Positions 35,353-44,678 of a DNA stretch of 47,801 bases are shown piece by piece (within the stretch, counting starts at the first letter, position 1; every line of letters starts with the position of its first letter). The position numbers were made by a program, and so were the translations under genes. The notes below the pieces were generated by a model, which had not been told where the DNA came from, did no database searches, and saw nothing but the letters and a program-made list of their open reading frames with translations. The stretch comes from Phocaeicola coprophilus DSM 18228 = JCM 13818 (GTDB taxonomy: Bacteria > Bacteroidota > Bacteroidia > Bacteroidales > Bacteroidaceae). The DNA is taken from NCBI RefSeq assembly GCF_000157915.1, contig NZ_EQ973647.1, forward strand, positions 62,976 through 110,776, read 5' to 3'.

Positions 35353-36333
35353 TTATCTATATAATATTTTATAAGCTATATGAAATAGCCAGTTGTATAT
35401 CCACACCAACCAAAACTGATTTTTCCATGCACACCATTGCAACCACCGGCTGCGTCCCGATATATTCCGGTTACGCAAAATAAAACGGTTTGCCTCCGGA
35501 TACCATTCTTTCCACAAACGATAAAAGTTGACATCACCCATTAAAAGAAACGGGAACTTGGCTTCCAACTTTAAGAATGCGATCTCTTTCTCCAGTGTAT
35601 TTCCATAAACCTGAGTTAATAGAGCTGATATTCTACTAACATTATGTTTCAACTCTACTTTATGTTTATCTGAATACACATTGCTCATGGCTCCCGTATT
35701 CAGTTTTACATAATGATAGAAAGCTTTTGGAACATAAAGTACTTTATCGGCATGTGCAAACAAAAGCATCATGGTCATATCCTCTCCCATCCCATAGCCG
35801 GAAGGAAAAGAAACCTGATAATCTGTATAAAGATTACGTTTTACGAGTTTATTCCATACATTATACTTCATTCCTCCACCCAACATGGCTTTTAAAGCCT
35901 CTTGCGAAGTATCAAAAGAAGGTTGTTTCATATAGCGCTCGTTTTTCTCAAAAGACAAGAACCAGTCACACCACACAATATCTGCCTGATGCCTTATAGC
36001 CTCGGTATATAAAGTTTTCAGCATATCAGGCTCTACAAAGTCATCGCTATCACAATGAAAAATATATTCTCCCTGTGCCATCTGCAACCCAGTGTTCCGG
36101 GCAGCCGGCAGTCCTTTATTGGTTTCATGAACTGTAATTACCATACTATCTTGTCTCTCCGGATAACGGGCTAGTACTTCCTGAAGCACTTCCATACTAT
36201 GGTCGGGAGTCGCATCGTTGACAAAGATATACTCCACCTCTTTTAAAGTCTGTTGCATTAGTTTTTCTGCACACCGACCAATAAACTTCTCCACCCCATA
36301 GATAGGGATAATCACCGAAACTTTATATTTCAT
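35353..36333 (-). CDS. GT2-family glycosyltransferase
   Basis: The 326-residue GT-A enzyme begins at the ATG at 36333 (MKYKVSVIIPIYG). A longer frame to 36372 would overlap the fucosyltransferase gene. The nucleotide-sugar fold shows VNDATPDHS (about 36-44), GLPAARNTGLQMAQGEY (about 73-89) and the metal-binding HCDSDDF motif (about 91-97). The C-terminal half has no special features. It transfers a sugar to the repeat unit; donor unknown. Confidence 0.92.
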   Translation of the reverse strand: MKYKVSVIIPIYGVEKFIGRCAEKLMQQTLKEVEYIFVNDATPDHSMEVLQEVLARYPERQDSMVITVHETNKGLPAARNTGLQMAQGEYIFHCDSDDFVEPDMLKTLYTEAIRHQADIVWCDWFLSFEKNERYMKQPSFDTSQEALKAMLGGGMKYNVWNKLVKRNLYTDYQVSFPSGYGMGEDMTMMLLFAHADKVLYVPKAFYHYVKLNTGAMSNVYSDKHKVELKHNVSRISALLTQVYGNTLEKEIAFLKLEAKFPFLLMGDVNFYRLWKEWYPEANRFILRNRNISGRSRWLQWCAWKNQFWLVWIYNWLFHIAYKILYR

Positions 36334-36347
36334 TTTAATATATTTCC

Positions 36348-37220
36348 TTATAATACAATCCATCCTTTGCACAAGGCTCTATCCGACCTGAATTCATCGC
36401 ATGAATCTGGATTAAACCAGATTTCTGGGGCAATTACCACTTTTTCTGGATTACGGTTCAAAAAAGCACTCCACCAGCTATATGTACTGTTCGAGATAAT
36501 ATTATGCTTGCACAGACTCATCAGCTGCATATCAAAATGACTGCCATAGCCATCTGCCGGATTTCCCTCTACCAGTGTATAGTCTATCTCTTGAAAGTTT
36601 TCCTTTACCCAGTCCACGTTATCAGTAAAGACATAAAACTTAGAATGCTGCAACTTTTCCTTCATCTGTAGAATAGCTTTCCGGTAATACTCCATTGAGC
36701 AGGTATTCTGGTACCAGATACGGCTCTGATAATCTTTTCCCTTCCGCACATGAATGGCTACCGATTCGCATTCCTCTATTTCTTTTTTTAGACGAAGATT
36801 CATTTCATCCGTAAACGGCAAAAAAGTAAAACATTTCTTTATTTCATCATCCACAGCTTCCACAATGGAAGCATTCAAGAAAACCCCGATAATATATTCA
36901 TTCCGAGCCGTATTTGCCGGTAAAGAGGCATCAAAAGCTCCTGTAGTAGTTCTTACATTCGTAGACGAAGGGAAATACCTGCGACGTACTTTGGAACAAA
37001 GATCTGATCCTCCTCCCCATAAAAATACCTTTAAACGGGAAGCCTGTTTTATTTCCGCATACGGAAAAATTGAATTCCATGCCACCTTTTCGTGTGCCAA
37101 TTTAGCCGAACGGTAAAAATCAACAGTAACCTTATACCCCTGCTTTTTTAAGAAGAGATAATAGCTGTACTGAAACATCCGGTTAGCAAGGCCACAAGCC
37201 ATATTAACTATAAATCCCAT
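36348..37220 (-). CDS. GT11-family alpha-1,2-fucosyltransferase
   Basis: The 290-residue protein matches GT11: the N-terminal GLANRMFQYSYYLFLKKQG motif (about 10-28), the HVRKGKDY motif (about 156-163) in place of the usual HxRRxDY, and the SNSTYSWWSAFLN block (about 242-254). It should add fucose from GDP-fucose in alpha-1,2 linkage, often onto galactose. GDP-fucose synthesis genes are not in this window. Fucosylated capsules are a known Bacteroides trait, and the organism can also salvage host fucose. Confidence 0.88.
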   Translation of the reverse strand: MGFIVNMACGLANRMFQYSYYLFLKKQGYKVTVDFYRSAKLAHEKVAWNSIFPYAEIKQASRLKVFLWGGGSDLCSKVRRRYFPSSTNVRTTTGAFDASLPANTARNEYIIGVFLNASIVEAVDDEIKKCFTFLPFTDEMNLRLKKEIEECESVAIHVRKGKDYQSRIWYQNTCSMEYYRKAILQMKEKLQHSKFYVFTDNVDWVKENFQEIDYTLVEGNPADGYGSHFDMQLMSLCKHNIISNSTYSWWSAFLNRNPEKVVIAPEIWFNPDSCDEFRSDRALCKGWIVL

Positions 37221-37233
37221 CAGCTTTTAACTC

Positions 37234-38175
37234 TTAGATTTCCCTTTTACCATACACAAAATAACGAATTAAGATCTTGATACGCTTCCATAGTGAAAGC
37301 TGATCCAACTCATTTAAACGTGTATAAAAAAACTCAAAATAGAATTTTTCATCAAAGAAAGGAGATTTCCGGTAATACTCCCACCAGATATCGGAATTCA
37401 CACAAATACCTTTCCATGGTTTCTGACCGTTATAATGAACAATACCTTCTGTCAAAGCTTCGTCTATATCTTTATCACTCCAAAAATCACGTAACAAATT
37501 CCTATGTCTTAAAGCTAATTCAGAAAAATAGGTTGTCAAACAGAAAACAGGCTTTAAATATGTAATCTTCCCCTTACATGCTATATTTAGAACATCTAAA
37601 TCTTGAAAATGAAATTTGTTTTTTGCCAACTCCTTGAATCGCTCTACCAAATTATCTTCTCTTATTTTTTTTGAGTTTAATATAATATTTCCAGCATAGA
37701 TAATGCTATCAATGTTCACGTTCCCCAATTTCAAATAATACTTTTTCATATCAGGAATAAACGGTACTAATGCATTTACACCTGCCACATAACTATCATT
37801 TAAGTCTGTATGAAAATAAATATCCGACAAATCGAATCGAAAAATTACATCCACATCTGAATAAATAATATTATCATATTCAGGAACTAATTCTGGAATA
37901 AGTAGACGATAATAAGTTGGTGTTGTAATTCCTCTAATTTCAAAAGCCTGATCAAAAGTATTATCTACCACACGATACTGAATCCGACAACGATTGAAAT
38001 ACTTAGGCAATTCATCCAACTGTTCTTTATGCAAATCAACCTTTGAAGAATGCAAAATAAAAATATCATAAAACGTCTCTTCTTTTGCATTCATCAACAA
38101 AGAAGAAATACAAACACAAGCCGGAAGAATTAAATTATTGTCAAAAGCAAATACTATAGGAACTGTTTTCATCAT
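37234..38175 (-). CDS. GT8-family glycosyltransferase
   Basis: The 313-residue enzyme has the GT8 layout: PIVFAFDNNLILPACVCISS (about 6-25), the YYRLLIPELVP segment (about 87-97) and the D-x-D metal motif in YSDVDVIF (about 104-111). GT8 members are retaining galactosyl- or glucosyltransferases of LPS and capsule. Its start overlaps the preceding GT2 stop by 4 bases. The metal-binding His expected near the C-terminus may be the one in EGIVHYNGQKPW (about 248-259), which fits the family. Confidence 0.92.
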   Translation of the reverse strand: MMKTVPIVFAFDNNLILPACVCISSLLMNAKEETFYDIFILHSSKVDLHKEQLDELPKYFNRCRIQYRVVDNTFDQAFEIRGITTPTYYRLLIPELVPEYDNIIYSDVDVIFRFDLSDIYFHTDLNDSYVAGVNALVPFIPDMKKYYLKLGNVNIDSIIYAGNIILNSKKIREDNLVERFKELAKNKFHFQDLDVLNIACKGKITYLKPVFCLTTYFSELALRHRNLLRDFWSDKDIDEALTEGIVHYNGQKPWKGICVNSDIWWEYYRKSPFFDEKFYFEFFYTRLNELDQLSLWKRIKILIRYFVYGKREI

Positions 38176-39143
38176 ACGATCTTTTTAATTAATGGTAAAG
38201 CACGGTATTTCTCACTTTTTATAAAATGTATAGCATCTTTTATCGCCTTTAGTTTTAGTTTGAAAATATCCATTCTTCCCTTTAGTAAAGATATCAGTAG
38301 CGTAAATAAAAGTGCATAGCCAATGCAAACCATACTCCAAACTCTACTCAACCTACACGTATCAGGCAAATAAATAAAACGATGCCAAAAAATAGTCTTA
38401 AAGCGAAAATCGGAATAAATCAGCATCTTCTCTTTCTCTTCACTCATCATTGTAGTTCCTGCATCCAAATGCTTTATTCCACTATGGAACCAAGTCAACT
38501 GTTTCAACCCCATGCAATACATCTTATAGTACATCACCTGATCATCCCCTAAAGCATATTTCATTTGATCCATCCAAAGCTCCTCTTCAAAATGAATTTT
38601 CAAAAAATCATCTTTTTTGCAGAAGAAACACGGGCCAGCATTAGTCTGTGATAAATATACTCCAGATTTAGGATCAGTATTATACGAATATCCCGAATTA
38701 CGCATCACTTTATATCCCCACTTTCCATCATCCCTTCTATCTACCATTCTTCCGGAAAGTTTCATCATCCATTTACCTAGTGTAGGGCGTTCAGCATTTG
38801 GAAAGACATCAGGAGATATTACATCTGCGTCATTATCTACTAAATACTGATACAACTGTGCTACAGTTGTTTTTGGTAAATATACATCATCATCCAAAAA
38901 TAAAATATATTCTGTTTCGACTTCAGTGTAAGACAAAGCACGTTGAGCAACCATACCTTTTTTCACATAAATATATTGCTCTTTTCCAATTGTTTCTTTC
39001 GGAATAGAATACCCTTCTGCTATATATACCAAAATCTTTGAGGGTTGAATGGTTTGCTTATTCAATGAATCCAATAAGGTTTGGTATTTATCTCCTGCTA
39101 TACCTAATGTGCGAATAACAGCTGTATAATTTATTGATTTCAT
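38172..39143 (-). CDS. GT2-family glycosyltransferase
   Basis: The 323-residue GT-A enzyme starts at the ATG at 39143, which shares one base with the preceding stop (TAATG). The open extension to 39224 is rejected. The motifs are RTLGIAGDKYQTLLDSL (about 10-26) and the metal-binding LFLDDDVYLP (about 82-91). A later GDDQVMYYKMYCMG segment (about 203-216) may carry the catalytic acidic residue. The C-terminal part contains one hydrophobic helix (about 260-280), so it may associate with the membrane. Donor unknown. Confidence 0.9.
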   Translation of the reverse strand: MKSINYTAVIRTLGIAGDKYQTLLDSLNKQTIQPSKILVYIAEGYSIPKETIGKEQYIYVKKGMVAQRALSYTEVETEYILFLDDDVYLPKTTVAQLYQYLVDNDADVISPDVFPNAERPTLGKWMMKLSGRMVDRRDDGKWGYKVMRNSGYSYNTDPKSGVYLSQTNAGPCFFCKKDDFLKIHFEEELWMDQMKYALGDDQVMYYKMYCMGLKQLTWFHSGIKHLDAGTTMMSEEKEKMLIYSDFRFKTIFWHRFIYLPDTCRLSRVWSMVCIGYALLFTLLISLLKGRMDIFKLKLKAIKDAIHFIKSEKYRALPLIKKIV

Positions 39144-40120
39144 TATTTTATCTTTCCATGTTTTAAGAATCTTAACACTAACATAAATCGAGAAATCAAA
39201 CTTAAATGATGCACCAAACACCACATCATGATTTTCAATTTGGTATTAATAAAAGGACAAGAGCAAATATACTGATGACAATCTGGATAAAAGCTCAAAA
39301 ACTGATTATACGTGGAAGTACTCAAAACCCATTCTTGGGTACTCTTCAGTATTCGCCAACATAATTGTTTTTCATATAATGGATAGACGCCTTGAAGCTT
39401 AAAATAATTTATTACATCCAAATACATTACCTGCTCATCATGCATCTTTTTTTTATTCAAACTACGCATAATGGAGCCTACATTCATTTGATTATAATTA
39501 TATAAGATTTTACTTAGATGTACAACTTTCCCCGCATGAAACAATACTTTTACAGATAAATTAAAATCTTCACAATATGCAGAATCTGACTCAAAAAACT
39601 TCAATTTATTCTGTACATATATATCACGCTTTACAAGTATATTCCATAATACAGTCCATCCATAAGCTATATAATTACATAGTGAAGCAATTTTATCCTC
39701 AGACCAATCAATTGTATGATAATCTACATAATGATCATTATAAACCATACGAAAATCACAAGTTACAATATCAACCTTTTGCTCTTGTATTACACGATAC
39801 ATATCTTCCAACATCGTATGCTCCATCCAGTCATCACTATCACAATATATTATACATTCTCCAATAGCTTCTGCTAATCCAAAATTTCTGGCTTGTGCCG
39901 GTCCTTTATTTATGGTATGGTATATAATTTTACTGTTTTTAGCTCTTTCCGGATACTCTAGCATAATCTGTTTTAAGATGTCTATACTACGATCCGGAGA
40001 AGCATCATCCACAAAAATGTACTCTACCTCTTTTAATGTTTGCTCGAAAAGTGAACGTACACATTTTTCTATATGTTTTTCAACTTTATATATAGGGATA
40101 ATAACAGAAACTTTATACAT
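39143..40120 (-). CDS. GT2-family glycosyltransferase
   Basis: The 325-residue GT-A enzyme begins at the ATG at 40120 (MYKVSVIIPIYK), the family's usual beginning; the frame is open to 40147. It shows VDDASPDRS (about 36-44), GPAQARNFGLAEAIGE (about 72-87) and the YCDSDDW metal motif (about 91-97). It is a paralogue of the GT2 at 35353-36333 with the same domain order. It is coupled to the next gene by TAATG. Confidence 0.9.
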   Translation of the reverse strand: MYKVSVIIPIYKVEKHIEKCVRSLFEQTLKEVEYIFVDDASPDRSIDILKQIMLEYPERAKNSKIIYHTINKGPAQARNFGLAEAIGECIIYCDSDDWMEHTMLEDMYRVIQEQKVDIVTCDFRMVYNDHYVDYHTIDWSEDKIASLCNYIAYGWTVLWNILVKRDIYVQNKLKFFESDSAYCEDFNLSVKVLFHAGKVVHLSKILYNYNQMNVGSIMRSLNKKKMHDEQVMYLDVINYFKLQGVYPLYEKQLCWRILKSTQEWVLSTSTYNQFLSFYPDCHQYICSCPFINTKLKIMMWCLVHHLSLISRFMLVLRFLKHGKIK

Positions 40121-40192
40121 AACATTGCTCATTTTACAAATATTCATACTTATAAACCTTAATGAACATCTTATAAATTCTTAAAAAAGAAA

Positions 40193-41203
40193 CTACTTCT
40201 TTATTTTAAATGCACGCAATATTTTTCCTCCCCACCAACGTAAACGAAACAGACAAACTCCCCAATAAGGCGAAATATACAGATGAATTGGAAAGTGAAC
40301 TTTTGAAACTTCCTTTGTCCAATTATATACTTTCTTTCTTAAAGCAACTAAAGATAAGTTCTTTTCCAATTCCTCATATCGATCTATATATAAATCACTT
40401 GCAACAGTTTCTAATGTCCAATAATACATCATAATCCCCCTATATAAATAATAGGAAGTCAATCTTTTATCTTCTACTTTATATGCATATTCATAGAATA
40501 CATTACAAAGAGCAAAAGAATTAGCTAGATTACTGATACGTGGAGTAGATATAATAGAATTTTCACGTTGTCTATACGCATAGAATTGGATAGGAAGATA
40601 ACCACATCGATAATTCTTACTAAAAAATTTAATTGCAAAATCTATATCCTCTTGAAATTTCCGATTTTCATCAAAACGCAAACAGCCAATAGCTGATTTA
40701 CGAAACATAAAAAGCCAAGAAAAAAATCTACCGTTTATTACAAACTTCATCATCTCATAAGAACTCAATATTTGATTCTTCAAATTTAAGTTTTCTTCCG
40801 GCAAATCAGGAGTATATAATTGTTTTCCCTTTGCATCTACATTTACAAACTCTCCTCTTACAACATCTAAATTTTGTGATTCTGCCTTTTTTACCAATAA
40901 AAATAAAATATCTTTATCTATCCAAAAATCATCAGAATCTAAAAATATAATATATTCACCCAAAGCTCTATCTATTCCATAATTGCGTGCAGACGATAAA
41001 CCTCCATTAGGCTTATGATAAACTCTGATACGAGAGTCTGTCGAGGCTATTTCATCACATAACTTTCCTGATGAATCTTTACTTCCATCATCAATTAATA
41101 AAATTTCAAAATCTTTAATGCTTTGCATCAATACGCTTTTCACACATTCTTTCAAATATTTTTCTACATTATATACTGGAATAATTATAGAAAGACTAGG
41201 CAT
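40193..41203 (-). CDS. GT2-family glycosyltransferase
   Basis: The 336-residue GT-A enzyme starts MPSLSIIIPVYNVEKYL. It shows the IDDGSKDSS loop (about 36-44), GGLSSARNYGIDRALGEY (about 68-85) and the FLDSDDFW metal motif (about 88-95). It belongs to the large capsule GT2 group whose donors vary from galactose to N-acetylhexosamines. It lies 20 bases after the GT4 stop. Confidence 0.92.
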   Translation of the reverse strand: MPSLSIIIPVYNVEKYLKECVKSVLMQSIKDFEILLIDDGSKDSSGKLCDEIASTDSRIRVYHKPNGGLSSARNYGIDRALGEYIIFLDSDDFWIDKDILFLLVKKAESQNLDVVRGEFVNVDAKGKQLYTPDLPEENLNLKNQILSSYEMMKFVINGRFFSWLFMFRKSAIGCLRFDENRKFQEDIDFAIKFFSKNYRCGYLPIQFYAYRQRENSIISTPRISNLANSFALCNVFYEYAYKVEDKRLTSYYLYRGIMMYYWTLETVASDLYIDRYEELEKNLSLVALRKKVYNWTKEVSKVHFPIHLYISPYWGVCLFRLRWWGGKILRAFKIKK

Positions 41204-41223
41204 AAGATTGAGTTAAATAAAAA

Positions 41224-42363
41224 CTAATTACACACATAAGAAAATAAATCATCCCACTTATTCATCACATTGTCTATTGAAAATACACTAGTTGAAGATA
41301 AAGCATTTTTACCCATTTGCTTTCTTACATCCTCCGAATTCATTAGATATTGTAATTTCATACAATAATCCTCCACATTGTTATCTTTTATCAGAAAACC
41401 ATTATATCCATCTTTTATCAAATCACGAGGTCCATTTTCACAATCATAAGCAATAACAGGCAATCCACAAGAAAATGACTCCAGTATAACCATACCGAAA
41501 CTCTCTACTCTTGACGTAAAGGCAGATATGGAAGCATTCATTAATAATGCTGGAATATTATTAGACTTTTTAATGATATCAACCCTATCTTGTAATTTCA
41601 TTTTTTCTATCATTTCCATAAGAACGTTTATATTATCCCCATCTCCTACCAAAATTAACTTCCAATCAGGATAATTAAAAGCTAAACGCGACCATATATG
41701 CAATAAACGATCCTGTCCTTTCAAATAATCTATCCGTCCAACCATTATAATATGTTTTTTTCGGGATCGTTTAAAATCAACACTTAAACCGTCGAAAGAA
41801 AGAGGATTAGGAATGTAAAAAGAATGGAATTTACATTTCAGAAAATTATTTGCATCAGTTTTTGATAATGCTACTATTGCATTATACTGACGAAACAACT
41901 TCATTTTCAAATAAAAAATTAGTTGCTTCTTAACTTTACATATAAATTTTGATTCAAATTTTCCCAAACGCATCTTCAACGTTATATGATTAACACCTAT
42001 TATAGGAATACCTCCTGCAACTGATGATAAAAAATAACAATCTATTCCCTGCATCATACTAACTATGACATCAGGTTTTTCCTCTTTTATAGCAACTTGA
42101 AATAATTCTTTAGCCTGATTTAAATATCTTAAGAAACTAATACCAGGTATTCTATCTATTATTTTCTTTCTAACACCTACCTTTATATTTCTTATAAATA
42201 CATTACTATCTAATGGATAAAAAGAAATTTGCTCATCTGCATCCCAAGTAATAATGCAAACCTCATATTTTTTTACTTTTGACCAATAATTAGCTTGCAC
42301 AGAAAGTACACGTTCTATCCCTCCTGACAGATTCATATTTTGGGTTACTAATATTATCTTCAT
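41224..42363 (-). CDS. GT4-family glycosyltransferase
   Basis: The 379-residue GT-B enzyme has the N-terminal NLSGGIERVLSVQAN loop (about 11-25), the C-terminal donor-site start HIIMVGRIDYLKGQDRLLHIW (about 203-223) and the SRVESFGMVILESFSCGLPVI block (about 285-305). It is a relative of the GT4 at 32230-33366. A 69-base gap separates it from the pyruvyltransferase gene upstream; I see no clear promoter in that gap. Confidence 0.92.
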   Translation of the reverse strand: MKIILVTQNMNLSGGIERVLSVQANYWSKVKKYEVCIITWDADEQISFYPLDSNVFIRNIKVGVRKKIIDRIPGISFLRYLNQAKELFQVAIKEEKPDVIVSMMQGIDCYFLSSVAGGIPIIGVNHITLKMRLGKFESKFICKVKKQLIFYLKMKLFRQYNAIVALSKTDANNFLKCKFHSFYIPNPLSFDGLSVDFKRSRKKHIIMVGRIDYLKGQDRLLHIWSRLAFNYPDWKLILVGDGDNINVLMEMIEKMKLQDRVDIIKKSNNIPALLMNASISAFTSRVESFGMVILESFSCGLPVIAYDCENGPRDLIKDGYNGFLIKDNNVEDYCMKLQYLMNSEDVRKQMGKNALSSTSVFSIDNVMNKWDDLFSYVCN

Positions 42364-42432
42364 CTACAAATATTTTAGTCAAAACAATCAATAGCTAAAA
42401 AAATTAACGCTCCAACTTTTAGGTTAGTAATA

Positions 42433-43530
42433 TTAATCTTTATCCAATGCCATCCTCAAAAAGCTTTCTGATTCATTTCTAATTTTTTGCAATCTATCAT
42501 TTACTAAAGTATAATCAATCGTTACATTTAATATTTCATCAGAATCTATTGAACATAAACGCTCTCTTATACCCAAAAAAGTCAACAACGATAAGGCACG
42601 TTCATTCATATGTTTTCCACAACTAATTGTATTAAAGTTCTTTTCAAATAAAATAGATAAGGCTGTTCCATGAAAAGAAGTAGTTACTATATAGGTTGCA
42701 TTCTTTATATAGCCTAAAAATTTTTCAGGAGATAATGTTTGTTTTAATTTTTTATTTTTAACCGCATTAGTAGATGAAGTTATTTCTACCAGTTTCAAAT
42801 TCATTTTTTCCGCTAATTGTGTAGCATATTCAGACACAGATTTATCATTTTCAAATTGAAATAATAATAAATAAGGATACCTGCAATCCACCGTAGCTGC
42901 AAGTTGTTCAAAAATAGATTTTCCTATTAATAGTACAGGATCTAATACTACCGGAACATCGGTATAAAATTGTTTCTTAAAAAAAGTTTGCAAAAAACTT
43001 TCTCTTACGCTTACTGCCGAAAATGAATCTAATACAGATTTGAAAGATAAAATATTTTCCGTCTTTAAATTCTGTTCATATCCTGCACTTGCAGCATAAG
43101 CAATCAATTTCTTCCCTTTTACAGCAACACAATCTCCCCAAAAAACTTTATCAACTCCATTAGTTAATCGAGTATTCCAAATCTGATCACTTCCAAAAAC
43201 AAAAGTATCAAAATCGTTCCGGTTATCACTTAAATTTAAATCATATAGATTCAATCTTTTTTTAACAAAAGAATTAAACGCCCTATATCTTTTCCACCGA
43301 ATAGGTACAACAAGACATGCATAAAACCAATTTTTAATCAATTGCTTTATTGAAAGATTACAATTATAAGAAAATAGAAATATTCTATATGGCTTTATCA
43401 AATAATATGGCTTATAATCAATCACATAAACATCATGACCCATTTTTTTTAAAAATTCTTTTAATGCATAAGCCTGCAATACAGCACCATAATTAATGGC
43501 ACAATGAAATGTTAATATACCTATTTTCAT
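42433..43530 (-). CDS. Polysaccharide pyruvyl transferase family protein
   Basis: The 365-residue protein has the WcaK/CsaB-type GT-B-like fold: an INYGAVLQAYALKEFLKKMG start (about 12-31), the FVFGSDQIWN motif (about 110-119) and the YIVTTSFHGTALSILFEKNF block (about 284-303). Members add ketal-linked pyruvate from phosphoenolpyruvate to a sugar, making the polymer acidic. The start overlaps the FrhB-like stop by one base, a pairing found in many Bacteroidetes capsule loci. Confidence 0.9.
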   Translation of the reverse strand: MKIGILTFHCAINYGAVLQAYALKEFLKKMGHDVYVIDYKPYYLIKPYRIFLFSYNCNLSIKQLIKNWFYACLVVPIRWKRYRAFNSFVKKRLNLYDLNLSDNRNDFDTFVFGSDQIWNTRLTNGVDKVFWGDCVAVKGKKLIAYAASAGYEQNLKTENILSFKSVLDSFSAVSVRESFLQTFFKKQFYTDVPVVLDPVLLIGKSIFEQLAATVDCRYPYLLLFQFENDKSVSEYATQLAEKMNLKLVEITSSTNAVKNKKLKQTLSPEKFLGYIKNATYIVTTSFHGTALSILFEKNFNTISCGKHMNERALSLLTFLGIRERLCSIDSDEILNVTIDYTLVNDRLQKIRNESESFLRMALDKD

Positions 43531-44678
43531 TATCGAAAAAGTTTATGTTTAGCACTACGCAATAACTGAAACAAACGATAACTAAAACTTAAATTACCAT
43601 ATTTTTTACCAATATATATAAATCCTCTATTAGCATAATCCTCTTCAAACTGCTCTCTTAAGGGGTGTATTATTGAAGAAAACTGTAAATTATGCTGTAA
43701 ACAATTCTTCACCTCTGTTTGTATAAATTCAATTCTATTTTCAATTTCAGCAAATAGATTCTTTCCTTTTAGAGTATTTATTAACAACAAAGAAACTCCT
43801 TTATTATCCACATTAAAATCTATACCAGTTCTTTCAATCCCCCAAAAATCAGCAATAGTTAAATCAGAAGGACGATTTAAATTAGTGAAATAACAATTTC
43901 CACAAGAATTACGAAGCATTATATTTAAATAAAATAAATCTCTATAAGTAGTTCGTATAACCGTCTTATTTGAAAATGTAAAAGTTTCAAAATGACTATT
44001 CCATCCTCCCCTTGATTTATCCCTAAAGTTGACAGATTTTGCTTTCTCACCTATTTTTCGCTCTACATACTCCAAATAATCACGCCAAATATAAGGGGCA
44101 GGTACACCATGACAAACCAAATCTATAACAAATAGTTTTTCGACATTAACTCTAAACTTTTTTAAATAAGACTGCAACCCTGATGTCTGACAAGGAGTCC
44201 CTGAAAAAAGTACATATAAATCTTGCTTTAAATCATCCTTAACCTGAAAAAAAACAGTATTCAAATCGCTTTGTACATATTTACTTCCTTTAAATTCATT
44301 ACGTTGCTGTTTCGTCGTAGCTCGTTTATGTATAGCCCGAAAATGGTCGGTATATCCTACACCATACACGACACCACCTCGTTCTAAAATCCAATCGGAC
44401 AAAGCAATAAAAGCAGCTCCACTTTGACTTGTTTCTATTTCGGATATATCTTTATGACGAACGGCATAAACTTCTGGAACTAAAAAATCTGACTTTTCAT
44501 AATGTGGATTAAAAGCACATACATCCTCACAAAGTCCACAATCAACACATTTATCCCTATTAATAACTGGATAAAGAAAGCCTAGTCCATCCGGTTGCAT
44601 AGTTATTGCCTGCTTAGGGCAAATACTCGCACATGCCGTACAACCACAACATTGGGATTTATCTATTAAAGTAAGCAT
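43530..44678 (-). CDS. FrhB-like Fe-S protein (coenzyme F420 hydrogenase beta-subunit family)
   Basis: The 382-residue protein has two N-terminal 4Fe-4S ferredoxin motifs: C-x2-C-x2-C-x3-C around CCGCTACASICP (about 10-21) and CVDCGLCEDVC (about 40-50). The FrhB N- and C-terminal domains follow (about 70-350), including the FSGTPCQTSGLQ (about 158-169) and NSCGNCYFTNLNRPSDLTIAD (about 257-277) segments. F420 is not expected in Bacteroides, so it probably uses flavin. It is adjacent to the pyruvyltransferase (one-base overlap) and overlaps the flippase gene by 13 bases. I infer a redox step in sugar modification; the exact reaction is unknown. Confidence 0.88.
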   Translation of the reverse strand: MLTLIDKSQCCGCTACASICPKQAITMQPDGLGFLYPVINRDKCVDCGLCEDVCAFNPHYEKSDFLVPEVYAVRHKDISEIETSQSGAAFIALSDWILERGGVVYGVGYTDHFRAIHKRATTKQQRNEFKGSKYVQSDLNTVFFQVKDDLKQDLYVLFSGTPCQTSGLQSYLKKFRVNVEKLFVIDLVCHGVPAPYIWRDYLEYVERKIGEKAKSVNFRDKSRGGWNSHFETFTFSNKTVIRTTYRDLFYLNIMLRNSCGNCYFTNLNRPSDLTIADFWGIERTGIDFNVDNKGVSLLLINTLKGKNLFAEIENRIEFIQTEVKNCLQHNLQFSSIIHPLREQFEEDYANRGFIYIGKKYGNLSFSYRLFQLLRSAKHKLFR

